64,000 bases of DNA from Candidatus Binatia bacterium. Lineage in GTDB: Bacteria > Desulfobacterota > Binatia > Bin18. Below, one piece after another: positions 1 to 8,421 of this stretch. The stretch's first letter is position 1. Every line of letters begins with the position of its first letter. The notes under the pieces were generated by a model. That model was not told where the DNA came from. It saw only the letters and a program-made list of their open reading frames with translations, and made no database searches. The translations under genes were made by a program, and so were the position numbers. The DNA lies in assembly GCA_951812575.1 (NCBI GenBank), contig OX638322.1:2045925-2109924 (forward strand), in the 5' to 3' direction.

Positions 1-109
1 CCCCCATTCTCAGCAGCAAATCACGCAGGACTTCGCGGGGGTGCCCGAGTCTGAAGTCTATCAAATGGTGGTCAGCAACGCGGCTGGCCTGTACGGTTTA
101 AGCGTATAG
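1..109 (+). CDS. Amidohydrolase family protein, C-terminal end only
   Basis: The window opens inside a reading frame whose last 35 residues are visible. It ends with VVSNAAGLYGLSV before a TAG stop. This tail resembles the 'GNAARLYGF' end of the amidohydrolase-2 (PF04909) metal-dependent hydrolases, and the preceding FAGVPESEVYQM fits their last helix. The rest of the gene lies outside the window, so the substrate and metal ligands cannot be seen. The nitroreductase gene follows 36 bp downstream with its own ribosome-binding site and may be co-transcribed. The family call rests on a short tail and is tentative. Confidence 0.55.
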   Translation, partial: PHSQQQITQDFAGVPESEVYQMVVSNAAGLYGLSV

Positions 110-145
110 CGACAGTCCAGAGAGATATCATAAGGAGGAGAACAC

Positions 146-802
146 ATGGCAGAAGCAACAGAAGCCGGCATCTTTGAAATCATGTATTCGACCCGCGCAA
201 TGCGGCGACTCAAACCCGACCCCATTCCGGAAGAAACCCTCAAGAAAATTGTTGACGCCGGTATCCGCGCGCCCAGCGGCGGCAATATGCAGGACTGGGC
301 GTTTATCCTGGTGAGAGACACCGAGCGGAAACGTTTTATCCGCGACTATTACTGGAATACCTGGCAAAAGCTCATGGGCGAGCGGGGTATCCCGGATGAT
401 ATGCCCCCTGCGCAGCAACGTATGCTGAATGCGGCTGCGCATTTGGCCGTGCATCTGGACGAAGCGCCGGTGCTGCTGCTGGCCTGCGCGAAAACGGAAT
501 ATCCGCCGCTCGCCGCCATGAAGAACGAGCGCGCCAACGCCGCGGTTATCCACGGCACGATCTATCCGGCGGTCCAGAACATTCTACTCGCCTGCCGCGC
601 CCTGGGGGTTGGAGCCACGCTGACGACTATCCATTGTTTCTTTGAGGAAGAGCTGAAGCAGCGCTTCGATATCCCGCAGGACATGGAGGTCTCGGCGCTG
701 ATTCCGATGGGCTATCCGCAGGGTAATTTCGGACCGGTCTCCCGCGCACCGGTCGAAGACGTCATCCACTGGGATGCCTGGGAGAACAAGCAGACAGCGT
801 GA
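146..802 (+). CDS. Nitroreductase family protein
   Basis: 218 residues, the usual size for FMN-dependent nitroreductases (PF00881). The N-terminal STRAMRRLKPDPIP and DAGIRAPSGGNMQDW segments are the family's FMN-phosphate and isoalloxazine contacts. A second flavin-side motif is expected near LGVGATLTT (about residues 151-159), and the protein ends with a GYPQGNFGP-type loop. Such enzymes use NAD(P)H to reduce nitro groups, quinones or activated C=C bonds, and here the substrate is unknown. The start is set by a strong AAGGAGGAG site. A SnoaL-like gene follows after 15 bp and probably shares the transcript. Confidence 0.88.
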   Translation: MAEATEAGIFEIMYSTRAMRRLKPDPIPEETLKKIVDAGIRAPSGGNMQDWAFILVRDTERKRFIRDYYWNTWQKLMGERGIPDDMPPAQQRMLNAAAHLAVHLDEAPVLLLACAKTEYPPLAAMKNERANAAVIHGTIYPAVQNILLACRALGVGATLTTIHCFFEEELKQRFDIPQDMEVSALIPMGYPQGNFGPVSRAPVEDVIHWDAWENKQTA

Positions 803-817
803 GAAAAGGAGGAGCGT

Positions 818-1216
818 ATGGGAGCTGCCGAAAACAAAAAGCTGATCCAGGCTGCCTTTGACGCCTGGGCCGGTGGAGACGGTGCGGCGTTCTTTAATAT
901 TCTAGCCGAGGATGTTCAATGGACGGTCATTGGCTCCGGCCCCGTCTCGCGGGCCTACACCAGCCGTCAGGCATTCTTGGACGGGGCGGCCAAGCCGCTG
1001 AACGCCAAGCTGGCCGGGCCCATTCAGCCGACGGTGGTGGATATCATTGCCGAGGGGGACAATGTCGTCCTGCAATGGGAAGGCACGGCCACGGCCAAGT
1101 CCGGGCGACCCTATAACAACAGCTATTGTTGGGTGATGCGGGTCGCGGACGGCAAAGTACGAGAAGGTACGGCCTATATTGACACGGCGCTGGTGGCTGA
1201 CTTGTGGCAGTCATAG
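818..1216 (+). CDS. SnoaL/NTF2-like protein (ketosteroid isomerase-like fold)
   Basis: 132 residues with the cone-shaped alpha+beta barrel pattern of the NTF2-like superfamily. It begins ENKKLIQAAFDAWAGGDGAAF and continues with the characteristic LAEDVQWTVIGSGPVSR and the C-terminal strand DGKVREGTAYIDTALV. Members include ketosteroid isomerases, polyketide cyclases and many proteins of unknown ligand. The catalytic role cannot be fixed from sequence alone. It has a clear AAAGGAGG site and lies 15 bp after the nitroreductase gene, so the two probably form an operon. Confidence 0.8.
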   Translation: MGAAENKKLIQAAFDAWAGGDGAAFFNILAEDVQWTVIGSGPVSRAYTSRQAFLDGAAKPLNAKLAGPIQPTVVDIIAEGDNVVLQWEGTATAKSGRPYNNSYCWVMRVADGKVREGTAYIDTALVADLWQS

Positions 1217-1245
1217 CCAGTGTCCGAAGCTGTCTCTATAGGTGT

Positions 1246-2436
1246 TCAGGCCCAAATCGCGTCGTCATCCATCAGCGGGATGCCAAAGGCCGTCTTGCCC
1301 AGCAACTCTAAGGTCTGGTCTGTACTAACGGGATGAAACAGGGCGGCCCGGACGTCGCGATAATACCGCTCCAAAGGGAAACGCTTAAAATACGAGGCTC
1401 CCCCAACAGCTCGTAAGGCCAGATCGACGACCCGGACCGCATTCTCCATCGCAACGGTGCGCGCCGCTACGCTTTTGCGTACCCACGTCTGTGGGTCTTC
1501 GAGGTCCGCCTCGGCTGCGGCCTTCCACACTATGGCGCGGGCGCTCTCGATCAGCAGGTCCATCTCTCCGACCTTGTTATACACGCTGGGCAGATGGCTC
1601 ATGGGGGTTTTGAGCGGAAAGCGAGGACGGTCACGCATGAATTCGACCACGAAATCTCGCGCGGCAACGGCAATGCCGAGGTAGGGCGCGGCAATGGTGA
1701 ACGGTGCTCTGAGAAAAAGATTCGTAATTCCGCCACGGGTAAAAGCTGGCCGTTGCAGGGTCACGGCCGACTCTGGAACAAATGCCTGGGTGAGGGTGGT
1801 ACTCCGTGACGCCGTTGCGCGCATCCCCAGGGTATACCAGTCGTCCTTGAAGATAAGACCCGGCGTGTCAGGCAGGATGAGGAAGGAGATAATGGTTTCC
1901 CCTTCAGGACCGTCTTGCCACAACGCTTCGCTGAAATAGCGGTCCAGCGCAATACTCTGGGTACTAAAGATTTTCCGGCCGCTGACCTGCCAGCCACCGT
2001 CTACCCGTTCCGCAACAGCCCGAGGTCGTAAAACAGGAATAGCATTATCCGGCTCAGACGCCGAACCCCCGCAGATCAACCGCTCACGGGCAATGTCCCG
2101 CAGGATATCGGCCCGTTTGGAATCGTGGAACCTGCGCCATAAATCGATCAGCAGGCCAATAACGTTAAAGTGCATATTAATAGCCAGGGCAGTCGGCGCA
2201 CAGCCTTGGCCTAGACGTTCCTGGGCCTTGATCCGTTCCAACAGACTCGCGCCGCCTCCTCCCAGTTCTTCGGGGATAGTCATGATGGTGTAGCCGCTTT
2301 CCTTGAGACGAGCGTAGTTTTCGTACGGAAAGGACCCCTCCTCATCATGCTGGGCCGCGCGTGGGGCAAAGTCATCGGCCAGTGATGCTGCAAGGTCAAT
2401 AAATCGTTGTTCGCGAGGTGTATGGAACTGATTCAT
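1246..2436 (-). CDS. Acyl-CoA dehydrogenase family protein
   Basis: 396 residues when started at the ATG preceded by GGAAGGGG. A longer frame starting at 2490 lacks a ribosome-binding site. The three-domain acyl-CoA dehydrogenase layout is recognisable: an N-terminal helical domain with PEELGGGGASLLER, a middle beta domain with GGWQVSGRKIFSTQS and GMRATASRSTTL, and a C-terminal helical domain ending in ALFHPVSTDQTLELLGKTAFG. These FAD enzymes oxidise acyl-CoA thioesters at the alpha-beta bond, and some members are flavin monooxygenases of the DszC type. The phrase LFHPVSTDQTLELLGK fits the broader family rather than a classical short-chain dehydrogenase. It converges on the SnoaL gene. Confidence 0.87.
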   Translation of the reverse strand: MNQFHTPREQRFIDLAASLADDFAPRAAQHDEEGSFPYENYARLKESGYTIMTIPEELGGGGASLLERIKAQERLGQGCAPTALAINMHFNVIGLLIDLWRRFHDSKRADILRDIARERLICGGSASEPDNAIPVLRPRAVAERVDGGWQVSGRKIFSTQSIALDRYFSEALWQDGPEGETIISFLILPDTPGLIFKDDWYTLGMRATASRSTTLTQAFVPESAVTLQRPAFTRGGITNLFLRAPFTIAAPYLGIAVAARDFVVEFMRDRPRFPLKTPMSHLPSVYNKVGEMDLLIESARAIVWKAAAEADLEDPQTWVRKSVAARTVAMENAVRVVDLALRAVGGASYFKRFPLERYYRDVRAALFHPVSTDQTLELLGKTAFGIPLMDDDAIWA

Positions 2437-2607
2437 GGCTGTCCCCTTCCGTATGGCGGTTTGAGCGAATCTGTTTGTTCGGTGCCACACTCTACCAGCT
2501 CCAGTCCCGGCTTTGCCATATGTGACCGCCTCTTGTACTCTTAGCGGCTCTCACGGAAAAGGTCTCACAAGAAGAATATTGCACCGGAGAGAAAAGGAGG
2601 CGGGATA

Positions 2608-3525
2608 ATGAAACTCTACCGTTCGACCATGTTTGTGCCGGGGAATCGGCCCGACTGGATAGACAAGGCGCCCAAATATGGCCCCGATGCGCTGCTGCTG
2701 GACCTCGAAGACGCGGTGCCGATTGCCAACAAGGTTGAGGCGCGCCACATCGTCCGTACCGGGATTGAAGGCCTGCGCGGCAGAGACGTGGGGGTCTTTG
2801 TGCGTCTGAACGGTGTGGATACCGGTCTGACCGGCGAGGACATCGAAGCCATTGTGACGGCAGGACTCGACGCAGTAGCCGTACCAAAACTGGAAACGGT
2901 CGAGGAGGTCCTCAAGGTTGACGCCTGGCTGGAGTTGTTTGAACGCAAGGCCGGCCTGCCCATCGGCACAGTCGAGATCATGGCCCTGCCCGAAACCGCA
3001 CGCGGCATCATGGATGCCTATAAACTGGCTACGGCCTGCCCGCGGGTCGGGAATATTATCGGTGGCGTTGGTGCCCGGTCCGGGGACGTGACCAAGGCCA
3101 TTGGCTATAAGTGGACGCGCCAGGGCCTGGAAACGCTATATATGGCCTCGCATATTCTCCTGGCCGCGCGAGCCGCGGGTATTGAATATCCGATTGGTGG
3201 CGGCTCGCTCGAAGTCGGCGATATCGAGCTGGTTCGGGCGCAAATCCAGCGCGGACGGGAAGTGGGCTTTCGTGGTTGCTTGCTGATCCATCCGTCTGCC
3301 GTGCCCATTGCCAACGAGATTTTTGCGCCCTCTCCGGAAGAGATTGAGTGGAATAAGGGCGTGATGCAGGCCATGGCCGATGCCGAAAAAGCGGGCAAAG
3401 CGGCAGTTACGTATGACGGCATGATGATCGACTACGCCCACGTCCGTAACGCCCTGGAATTGCTCCAGCAGGCGGAATCGTTCGGGATTGAAGTCGGCGA
3501 GTATGCCGATGTAAAGGCGCTGTAG
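2608..3525 (+). CDS. CoA ester lyase of the HpcH/HpaI-CitE family
   Basis: 305 residues of the citrate lyase beta-subunit-like (CitE/Mcl) type. The start LYRSTMFVPGNRPDW and the metal-site motif LLLDLEDAVP (about residues 30-40) are diagnostic. Later landmarks are VEIMALPETARGIM, IIGGVGARSGDV and CLLIHPSAVPIANEIF near the C-terminus. These TIM-barrel Mg2+ enzymes cleave or form malyl-, methylmalyl- or citramalyl-CoA type esters. The exact acyl-CoA is not determinable here. A strong AAAAGGAGG site sets the start. It is transcribed divergently from the acyl-CoA dehydrogenase, about 170 bp away. Confidence 0.88.
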   Translation: MKLYRSTMFVPGNRPDWIDKAPKYGPDALLLDLEDAVPIANKVEARHIVRTGIEGLRGRDVGVFVRLNGVDTGLTGEDIEAIVTAGLDAVAVPKLETVEEVLKVDAWLELFERKAGLPIGTVEIMALPETARGIMDAYKLATACPRVGNIIGGVGARSGDVTKAIGYKWTRQGLETLYMASHILLAARAAGIEYPIGGGSLEVGDIELVRAQIQRGREVGFRGCLLIHPSAVPIANEIFAPSPEEIEWNKGVMQAMADAEKAGKAAVTYDGMMIDYAHVRNALELLQQAESFGIEVGEYADVKAL

Positions 3526-3585
3526 GGGAACCTTTCGAGGTTTCGTGTTTATTGAATCCGTATACATATAGGTGTACGAATTGTA

Positions 3586-3788
3586 ATGAAGCGCTACCAA
3601 GTCGAGAACGCTCTCCGAAAGCTGGGCTGGCGCTTTCTTCGACATGGTGGAAAACACGACGTATGGACCGACGGGGAACGCCAAGAGGCAATCCCTCGCC
3701 ATAACGCCAAGAGGCAATCCCTCGCCATATAGAGATCAATGAGAAGCTTGCACGTGTTATCATTCGACGCGCGAAGAAAAAGGAGTAA
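3586..3788 (+). pseudogene. hicA: hicA toxin gene, frameshifted by a 26-bp tandem duplication
   Basis: The frame from ATG 3586 begins MKRYQVENALRKLGWRF and contains HGGKHDVW, the HicA double-stranded RNA-binding-like fold with its catalytic His in the GGKH context. A 26-bp unit is duplicated in tandem after EAIPRH. Because 26 is not a multiple of three, the frame terminates early at 3732 (48 residues). Removing one copy restores a 58-residue protein ending EINEKLARVIIRRAKKE at 3786-3788, 2 bp before the antitoxin gene. Loss of the C-terminal helix should inactivate this mRNA interferase. Slippage could in principle revert it. Confidence 0.85.
3677..3729 (+). repeat. Perfect 26-bp tandem duplication inside hicA
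   Basis: Two exact copies of a 26-bp unit (containing GCCAAGAGGCAATCCC) lie head to tail. They extend to 27 matching bases when the shared boundary A is counted. The second copy produces the hicA frameshift. No other copy of the unit is visible in the window, which suggests a local slippage or replication event and not a mobile element. Confidence 0.95.
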
Positions 3789-3790
3789 AC

Positions 3791-4213
3791 GTGCGATTTG
3801 CTGGAAGAATGCATAGAGACGGGAAGTTCTGGCTCGCGGAAATCCCTATCCTTGACGTCATGACTCAAGGATATACACGCAAAGACACGTTCGAGATGGT
3901 CGCGGATTTAGTCGAGACCTTGGCCGACCAAGACGGATTTTCCGTAACCGTCCACGCGGGAAAAAACGGCACTTTTGAGGTGAGTTCCTCAGACACCCGA
4001 ACCATGGTCAGCTTACTCCTTCAGCGGCAGCGGGAACTGAGTGGACTGTCGTTAGCGCAAGTCGCAAAGCGCCTCGGCGTCAGCTCCAAAAATGCTTATG
4101 CGCGCTACGAACGAGGCTCCTCGGTTCCGACCGTGGAGAAGCTGAACGAGCTACTTCATGCGGTTGCACCCGACAGAGATTTTGTCTTGATGGAAAGTCA
4201 GGCTCACACCTAG
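3791..4213 (+). CDS. hicB: HicB-family antitoxin with C-terminal XRE-type HTH domain
   Basis: 140 residues starting at a GTG 2 bp after the restored hicA stop. The N-terminal part (about residues 1-70) has the partial RNase H-like HicB fold (GRMHRDGKFWLAEIPILDV), although the sequence is divergent. The C-terminal part (about 75-130) is a helix-turn-helix of the Cro/XRE class (LAQVAKRLGVSSKNAYARYERG). HicB proteins bind and block HicA and repress their own operon through the DNA-binding domain. Here the antitoxin frame is intact while the toxin frame is broken, so it may persist as a stand-alone regulator or an anti-addiction gene. Confidence 0.85.
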   Translation: MRFAGRMHRDGKFWLAEIPILDVMTQGYTRKDTFEMVADLVETLADQDGFSVTVHAGKNGTFEVSSSDTRTMVSLLLQRQRELSGLSLAQVAKRLGVSSKNAYARYERGSSVPTVEKLNELLHAVAPDRDFVLMESQAHT

Positions 4214-4234
4214 GCTGATCTATTTCATCAGCCC

Positions 4235-6238
4235 CTATCCCCCAGCCAAATACGTCCGCGCTCTGCCCAGCGCCATCAACGGAAAGTAGTGCCGGTACAG
4301 ATTATAGTTGATCATAAATCCACGCTGGAGTTCGGTGCCCTGCATGAAACGTTTTTTCATCTCCTGGACGTGCAGGTTTGTGCGCGCTCCTGTGCCGTAG
4401 CCGGGAAAACCGGTGCCGGTGTAATAGGGCTCGTCCCAGGTGCCGTCCTGTTGCGTGCGGAGCAGGTAGTCGAGTCCGGTGTGAATCGCGTCGTCAAAAC
4501 GATGGCCCTCAATGGCCAGCAGGGCCAGTAAGGCCCACGCCGTCTGCGAGGCCGTGCTTGGGCCGGTGCCGCGTAGGCGGTCGTCCATATAGGAGGCGCA
4601 GGTCTCACCCCATCCTCCGTCTTCGTTTTGATGGGCCGCCAGCCACTGGCCCGCTTTGTGCACATAGGCCGCGCTCATGTCTTGGCCAATGGCTCTCAGG
4701 GCCGGCAGGACCGCCGCGGTCCCATAAATATGATTGACCCCCCAGCGGCCGAACCAACTGCCTTCCGGCTCCTGCTCGGCCAGGACGTAATCGAGCGCCC
4801 GGCGCAGGGCCGGATGGGAGCTGTCATAGCCGAGGACGCCAAAGGCTTCGAGCACATGCGCGGTGACATCGACGCTGGGCGGGTCGAGCGCCTCGCCAAA
4901 ATCGCAGAACGGAATTTTCGTCAGCAAGTCTTTGTCATTGTTCTTATCAAACGCGCCCCAGCCACCGTTGTCTGACTGCATGGCCAGGACCCAGGATTTT
5001 GCACGTTCAATGGGTGCATCAAAACGGTCGTCGCCGGGGCTCTGCTCGCGTAAGTGGGCTAACACAATCAGGGCCACCGCGGCGTCGTCCACGTCCGGAT
5101 AGGCGGCGTTCTCACGCTCAAACGCCCAGCCGCCGGGCCGGGCGGTAGGGACTTTGACCTGCCAGTCGCCGACCGTATCCACTTCTTTGCTCAGCACCCA
5201 CCGGAGCGCCTGTTGCATGGGCTCTGACTGCTGCACCTGAAAACCACAATCGTTCAGAGCCAGCAGGGCCAGCAGGGTATCCCAAATGGGAGACTCGCTG
5301 GCCTGAATATGCAGGCTGCCGTCGCGTTCATAGGACCAGTGGTCATCAAGCGCGGACAGCCCCTTGGCCATGACCGGATGCGACAGGTGGTAGCCCTCGA
5401 CATTCAAGGCCATCAGGCTATAAATCCACGGCGGCTGAATCCCCCCCCAGGCCCCGTCCGCATCCTGGTGGCGAATAATCCATTCCACACTTTGCCGGAT
5501 GGCGACCTCGCGACCGGGCAAGACCCCAAGCTTCTGATAGGCGTGCAGGAATTTATCAGCCGCAAAAAAGAACGACTGCCACAACCCGCTCCGGGCTGGC
5601 AGATCGTAGTTCATGCGCTCACGACCCTCGGGAAACAGTTCGTCCAAACGACAGTCCGGCGGCAGGGGACGGACCACATGCCGGGCGGACAGAATGGTCA
5701 GCGGCAGAATCGTCGCCCGCGCCCAGGAGGCGAAATTATAGATGTTGAACGGAAACCAGGTGGGGAAGAATATAACCTCGGGCGGCAGGTTGGGCGTTTT
5801 CCGCCACGGCCACTCGCCGAGCAGCGCAAACCAATAGCGGGTAAACACCCGTACCGCACTCAGACCGCCGTGGGCAAATATCCACTCCCGGGCTCTGCGC
5901 AGGCGCCCGTCATCCGGGGTAAAGCCGTTCGCGCGCAGGGCCGCATAACATTCAACCGTGGTATTAATGTCCCCGTCCGGAGCGTCGTAGTAAGTCTCCC
6001 ACGAACCGTCCTCACGCTGGGCGTTGAGCAGGGTCTGCACGATCTGCTGTTTGTGGGGATGCTCATAGCGCAGGAAGTGCATGGCCAGAAGCCACTGCGC
6101 TTCCATACAGCAGTTGGATTCCAGCATCCCAGCCCAGTATCCATCCTCCGCCTGGTCGCGGTACAGCCAGGCCGTTGCGGCGTTAATGGCCTCATCGAGA
6201 CGCGGCGCGGTATCGAGCTCAACAGCGACAGCAGGCAT
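4235..6238 (-). CDS. shc: Squalene-hopene cyclase
   Basis: 667 residues, full length for the bacterial enzyme. It cyclises squalene to hopene/hopanol, the first committed step of hopanoid membrane lipids, and acts as a monotopic membrane protein. The protonating DXDD motif is present as YPDVDDAAVAL (about residue 380). Several QW repeats are visible: QDADGAWGG, QSDNGGWGAF, QEPEGSWFGRWG, QNEDGGWGET and QQDGTWDE. A GGAGGGTGG site sets the start. No hpn genes flank it, so the rest of the hopanoid pathway lies elsewhere. The gene is convergent with hicB, 21 bp away. Confidence 0.96.
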   Translation of the reverse strand: MPAVAVELDTAPRLDEAINAATAWLYRDQAEDGYWAGMLESNCCMEAQWLLAMHFLRYEHPHKQQIVQTLLNAQREDGSWETYYDAPDGDINTTVECYAALRANGFTPDDGRLRRAREWIFAHGGLSAVRVFTRYWFALLGEWPWRKTPNLPPEVIFFPTWFPFNIYNFASWARATILPLTILSARHVVRPLPPDCRLDELFPEGRERMNYDLPARSGLWQSFFFAADKFLHAYQKLGVLPGREVAIRQSVEWIIRHQDADGAWGGIQPPWIYSLMALNVEGYHLSHPVMAKGLSALDDHWSYERDGSLHIQASESPIWDTLLALLALNDCGFQVQQSEPMQQALRWVLSKEVDTVGDWQVKVPTARPGGWAFERENAAYPDVDDAAVALIVLAHLREQSPGDDRFDAPIERAKSWVLAMQSDNGGWGAFDKNNDKDLLTKIPFCDFGEALDPPSVDVTAHVLEAFGVLGYDSSHPALRRALDYVLAEQEPEGSWFGRWGVNHIYGTAAVLPALRAIGQDMSAAYVHKAGQWLAAHQNEDGGWGETCASYMDDRLRGTGPSTASQTAWALLALLAIEGHRFDDAIHTGLDYLLRTQQDGTWDEPYYTGTGFPGYGTGARTNLHVQEMKKRFMQGTELQRGFMINYNLYRHYFPLMALGRARTYLAGG

Positions 6239-6429
6239 CGTGATTCCACCCTCCAGTTTTCTCGGTCAGCAAGAATGCGAATTATGACATAGTCGTCTGG
6301 AGGCTGCCAGCGCTCAAGACTGTCCGAAGACGCCAACTCCTCTGAGGAATGGGGCGACCGCGGAGGGTGATGATCTTGCTTCTGTAGAGCAATCCGACGT
6401 AACATGCCAGGCGCAGAAAAGGGGGTATT

Positions 6430-7257
6430 ATGACCCGAGCCGCACGAGAAGCATTCGAGCCGTATCGGTTTCAGACGCGTAATATCAACGAAGGCGAGAA
6501 TAAGGCGCACACCAGAGCGGGCGCTCAGGCGCTTGGTTTTCGTGGTTCCATCGTGGGTGGGGCGATTGTGTACGGTCAGATGATCCGCCCGCTCATCGAA
6601 CGCTATGGCGAAGCCTGGCTGGGCTGTCACTGGTTTGATTTACGCTTCACCGCACCGGCTTTTGATGAGGATTGGGTCACGTCTCACATTACGCCAGATG
6701 CGGACAGCGACCAGCCGCACGCCTGCTCTGTCCGAGCCAGAAATGAAGAGGGCCAGGAGCTGATTGTCATGCGCACGCATATTCCTGACGCCCTTCCGCC
6801 GGTCGATACGCTGGCGTCGATGCAGCCTGTTGATTGGGAGGGAGAGCGGGAGTTGGGTACCTGGGAGCGCATGGAACTCAACACACCGTTTCGTCGCTTT
6901 CGCTGGAGGCTCACGCTGTCTCAGCATCTCTCGTACTGCGACAAAACACACGAAGAGTTGGAGATATTCCGGCAGGGCGCTACGCCTCCCGTCCATCCCG
7001 GCCTGGTGATGGCCCACGGCAGCTTTGCCGTGCAGAACCAGTTCAAGATGCCGTTTTGGATACACACCGGCAGCACGCTGCTGACCCGTGGCCTGATTCG
7101 TGTTGGTGATGAGGTGGAACTGCGCTGTGTGCCCATTGAAAAATGGAAGCGCGGAGAAAACGAGTGGATCAAGTTCTATCAAGTGTATATCGTGAACGAT
7201 CAACCCGTGGTTGAGGTCTGGAAGTCCTCAATCATAAAATTCGTACCGCGTGGCTGA
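6430..7257 (+). CDS. MaoC-like hot-dog fold protein
   Basis: 275 residues. The first half resembles a MaoC/FAS1 hot-dog dehydratase segment, with GFRGSIVGGAIVYGQMIRPLIERYG followed by WFDLRFTAPAFDED. The second half (about 140-275) resembles another hot-dog unit and contains PVHPGLVMAHGSFAVQNQF. A double hot-dog protein of this size would act on CoA thioesters, as an enoyl-CoA hydratase or thioesterase, but no canonical D-x4-H catalytic pair is obvious. I therefore leave the reaction open. The gene is divergent from the squalene-hopene cyclase with 191 bp between the starts. Confidence 0.6.
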   Translation: MTRAAREAFEPYRFQTRNINEGENKAHTRAGAQALGFRGSIVGGAIVYGQMIRPLIERYGEAWLGCHWFDLRFTAPAFDEDWVTSHITPDADSDQPHACSVRARNEEGQELIVMRTHIPDALPPVDTLASMQPVDWEGERELGTWERMELNTPFRRFRWRLTLSQHLSYCDKTHEELEIFRQGATPPVHPGLVMAHGSFAVQNQFKMPFWIHTGSTLLTRGLIRVGDEVELRCVPIEKWKRGENEWIKFYQVYIVNDQPVVEVWKSSIIKFVPRG

Positions 7258-7286
7258 GTTACGCAATACGCCGTGTAAAGCAAGGA

Positions 7287-7565
7287 TTACGATCCTCGCT
7301 CTTCATCGTCCCGCGCGGCATGGACAATGTGCATGCCAACCAGGCGGGCGACCAGGATGGCAATATACAACTGGCCCATGACCGCCTCGGAGGCCGCCAG
7401 GTTCCGCGCTAGCGGAGTCACCGACGTAATATCCCCGTACCCGAGCGTGGTGAGTGTCACCAGGCTGTAGTATATGAAGACGGACAGGCGACGGACCTCC
7501 ATAGCCGCGAGGTCAATAGGGTCGGCTGAAAGCTCCGGAAGATTGAAAGACCCAGGTTGGAGCAC
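7287..7565 (-). pseudogene. Potassium channel fragment (pore and last helix only)
   Basis: 92 residues from a GTG codon. They contain the pore helix and selectivity filter TLTTLGYGDI and a final transmembrane helix (QLYIAILVARLVGMHIV), typical of the Ion_trans_2 two-TM pore module. Homologues of this type have several more N-terminal membrane helices. Here the frame is closed by a stop at 7632-7634, and the 66 bases before the GTG encode no hydrophobic segment. It is therefore either a truncated gene or a minimal one-helix channel remnant. No ribosome-binding site is evident upstream of the GTG. Confidence 0.6.
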
Positions 7566-7690
7566 CGCTCTGTGTGGTGGTGGTTCTCCACTGTGAAAGA
7601 CTGTTGCTCTGGCATCGCATCTGTCCGTGCTTTAGACTATGACATTGCCAGCAAAAAGGACAGAAAAAACAAAAGACGAGGAGCCGAACC

Positions 7691-7831
7691 GTGCAGTGTC
7701 CAAAATGTCCTAACAGCCCCTTGGTTGCAACGCGGGTGCAGGCCATTGAAGTCGACCGCTGCAAGGCGTGTGGGAGAATCTGGCTGGACGGCGGAGAATT
7801 CGACACCCTGCTCAAAGGTGTCGCTCGATAA
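7691..7831 (+). CDS. Small zinc-ribbon protein (zf-TFIIB type)
   Basis: A 46-residue protein beginning (GTG) MQCPKCPNSPLV and containing DRCKACGRIWLDGGEFDTL. The two CxxC knuckles and the IWLDGGE signature match the zf-TFIIB family (PF13453), in which four cysteines hold one zinc. A GACGAGGAG site lies 6 bases before the GTG. The stop codon is 11 bases from the next start, so it is translationally close to the membrane protein that follows. Function is unknown. Family members are often small soluble partners of membrane proteins. Confidence 0.75.
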   Translation: MQCPKCPNSPLVATRVQAIEVDRCKACGRIWLDGGEFDTLLKGVAR

Positions 7832-7842
7832 GGAGGGGGAAT

Positions 7843-8214
7843 ATGGTTTTCCTTGTTATCGCTCTGGCTGGCCTGTTCATCGGTTTCGGTCTGTGGGGCA
7901 TTATTGCACCCGCCACGCTTCTGGCCTTTCTTGCCCGCTGGCAAACCCGTGAAGGCTTATGGACCGGCGCAGCCCTCCGGCTCATATTCGGGCTGGCTCT
8001 GTGGTCTGTTGCCCCCCTCTCACGCTTCCCAACCACCTTACAGGTAGTGGCGGTGATATTCGTCGTGGCGGGCATCGCCATGCCATTCATCGGGCTGGCG
8101 CGTTTCAAGAGCATGGTTGCCTGGTGGCTCAACAAACCGCCCTCCGTCATACGCGTCTGGTCGGTGTGTACGCTTGCCCTGGGAGTGTTTTTCGTCTGGG
8201 CCGTGGCCGGGTGA
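7843..8214 (+). CDS. Small four-helix membrane protein of unknown function
   Basis: 123 residues starting at the ATG that follows AGGAGGGGGA. An upstream in-frame ATG at 7768 lies inside the zinc-ribbon gene and is rejected. Four hydrophobic segments are visible: MVFLVIALAGLFIGFGLWG, the RLIFGLALWSVAP region, the VVAVIFVVAGIAMPFIG region and the C-terminal VCTLALGVFFVWAVAG. The layout resembles small DUF2065-like inner-membrane proteins. No catalytic motif is visible. It probably shares a transcript with the zinc-ribbon gene 11 bp upstream. Confidence 0.7.
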   Translation: MVFLVIALAGLFIGFGLWGIIAPATLLAFLARWQTREGLWTGAALRLIFGLALWSVAPLSRFPTTLQVVAVIFVVAGIAMPFIGLARFKSMVAWWLNKPPSVIRVWSVCTLALGVFFVWAVAG

Positions 8215-8321
8215 CGGCCGGCTGGAACTGAGACGCGACCAACCTCGGGACGGGCTTGCCAGAACGCTGGATTGAAGGGTAAGATTTCGCTCGGCTTCTC
8301 AGTCATTGATATCCTCCCTAT

Positions 8322-8405
8322 GCCGGGATGGCGGAATTGGCAGACGCAGTGGACTCAAAATCCACCGCTGGCGACAGCGTGCGAGTTCGAGTCTCGCTCC
8401 CGGCA
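8322..8405 (+). tRNA. tRNA-Leu (anticodon CAA)
   Basis: An 84-base class II tRNA with a long variable arm. The acceptor stem GCCGGGA pairs with TCCCGGC at the 3' side, with discriminator A. The anticodon stem GTGGA/TCCAC encloses the loop CTCAAAA, which gives anticodon CAA for UUG codons. The D-arm (GGCGGAATTGGCAGACGC) and the T-loop GTTCGAGTC are standard. The 3' CCA is not encoded (the DNA continues TATTC). No integrase lies next to it. Confidence 0.96.
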
Positions 8406-8421
8406 TATTCCCCTGCATTTT

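Noticed and set aside
3541..3585. GTATAC-N-GTGTAC-like imperfect palindrome before hicA
   Set aside because: Arms match poorly and overlap a possible -10 region; too weak to call an operator.
5309..6292. A long plus-strand frame of 327 codons
   Set aside because: It is the antisense shadow of the squalene-hopene cyclase gene, which has all family motifs on the minus strand.
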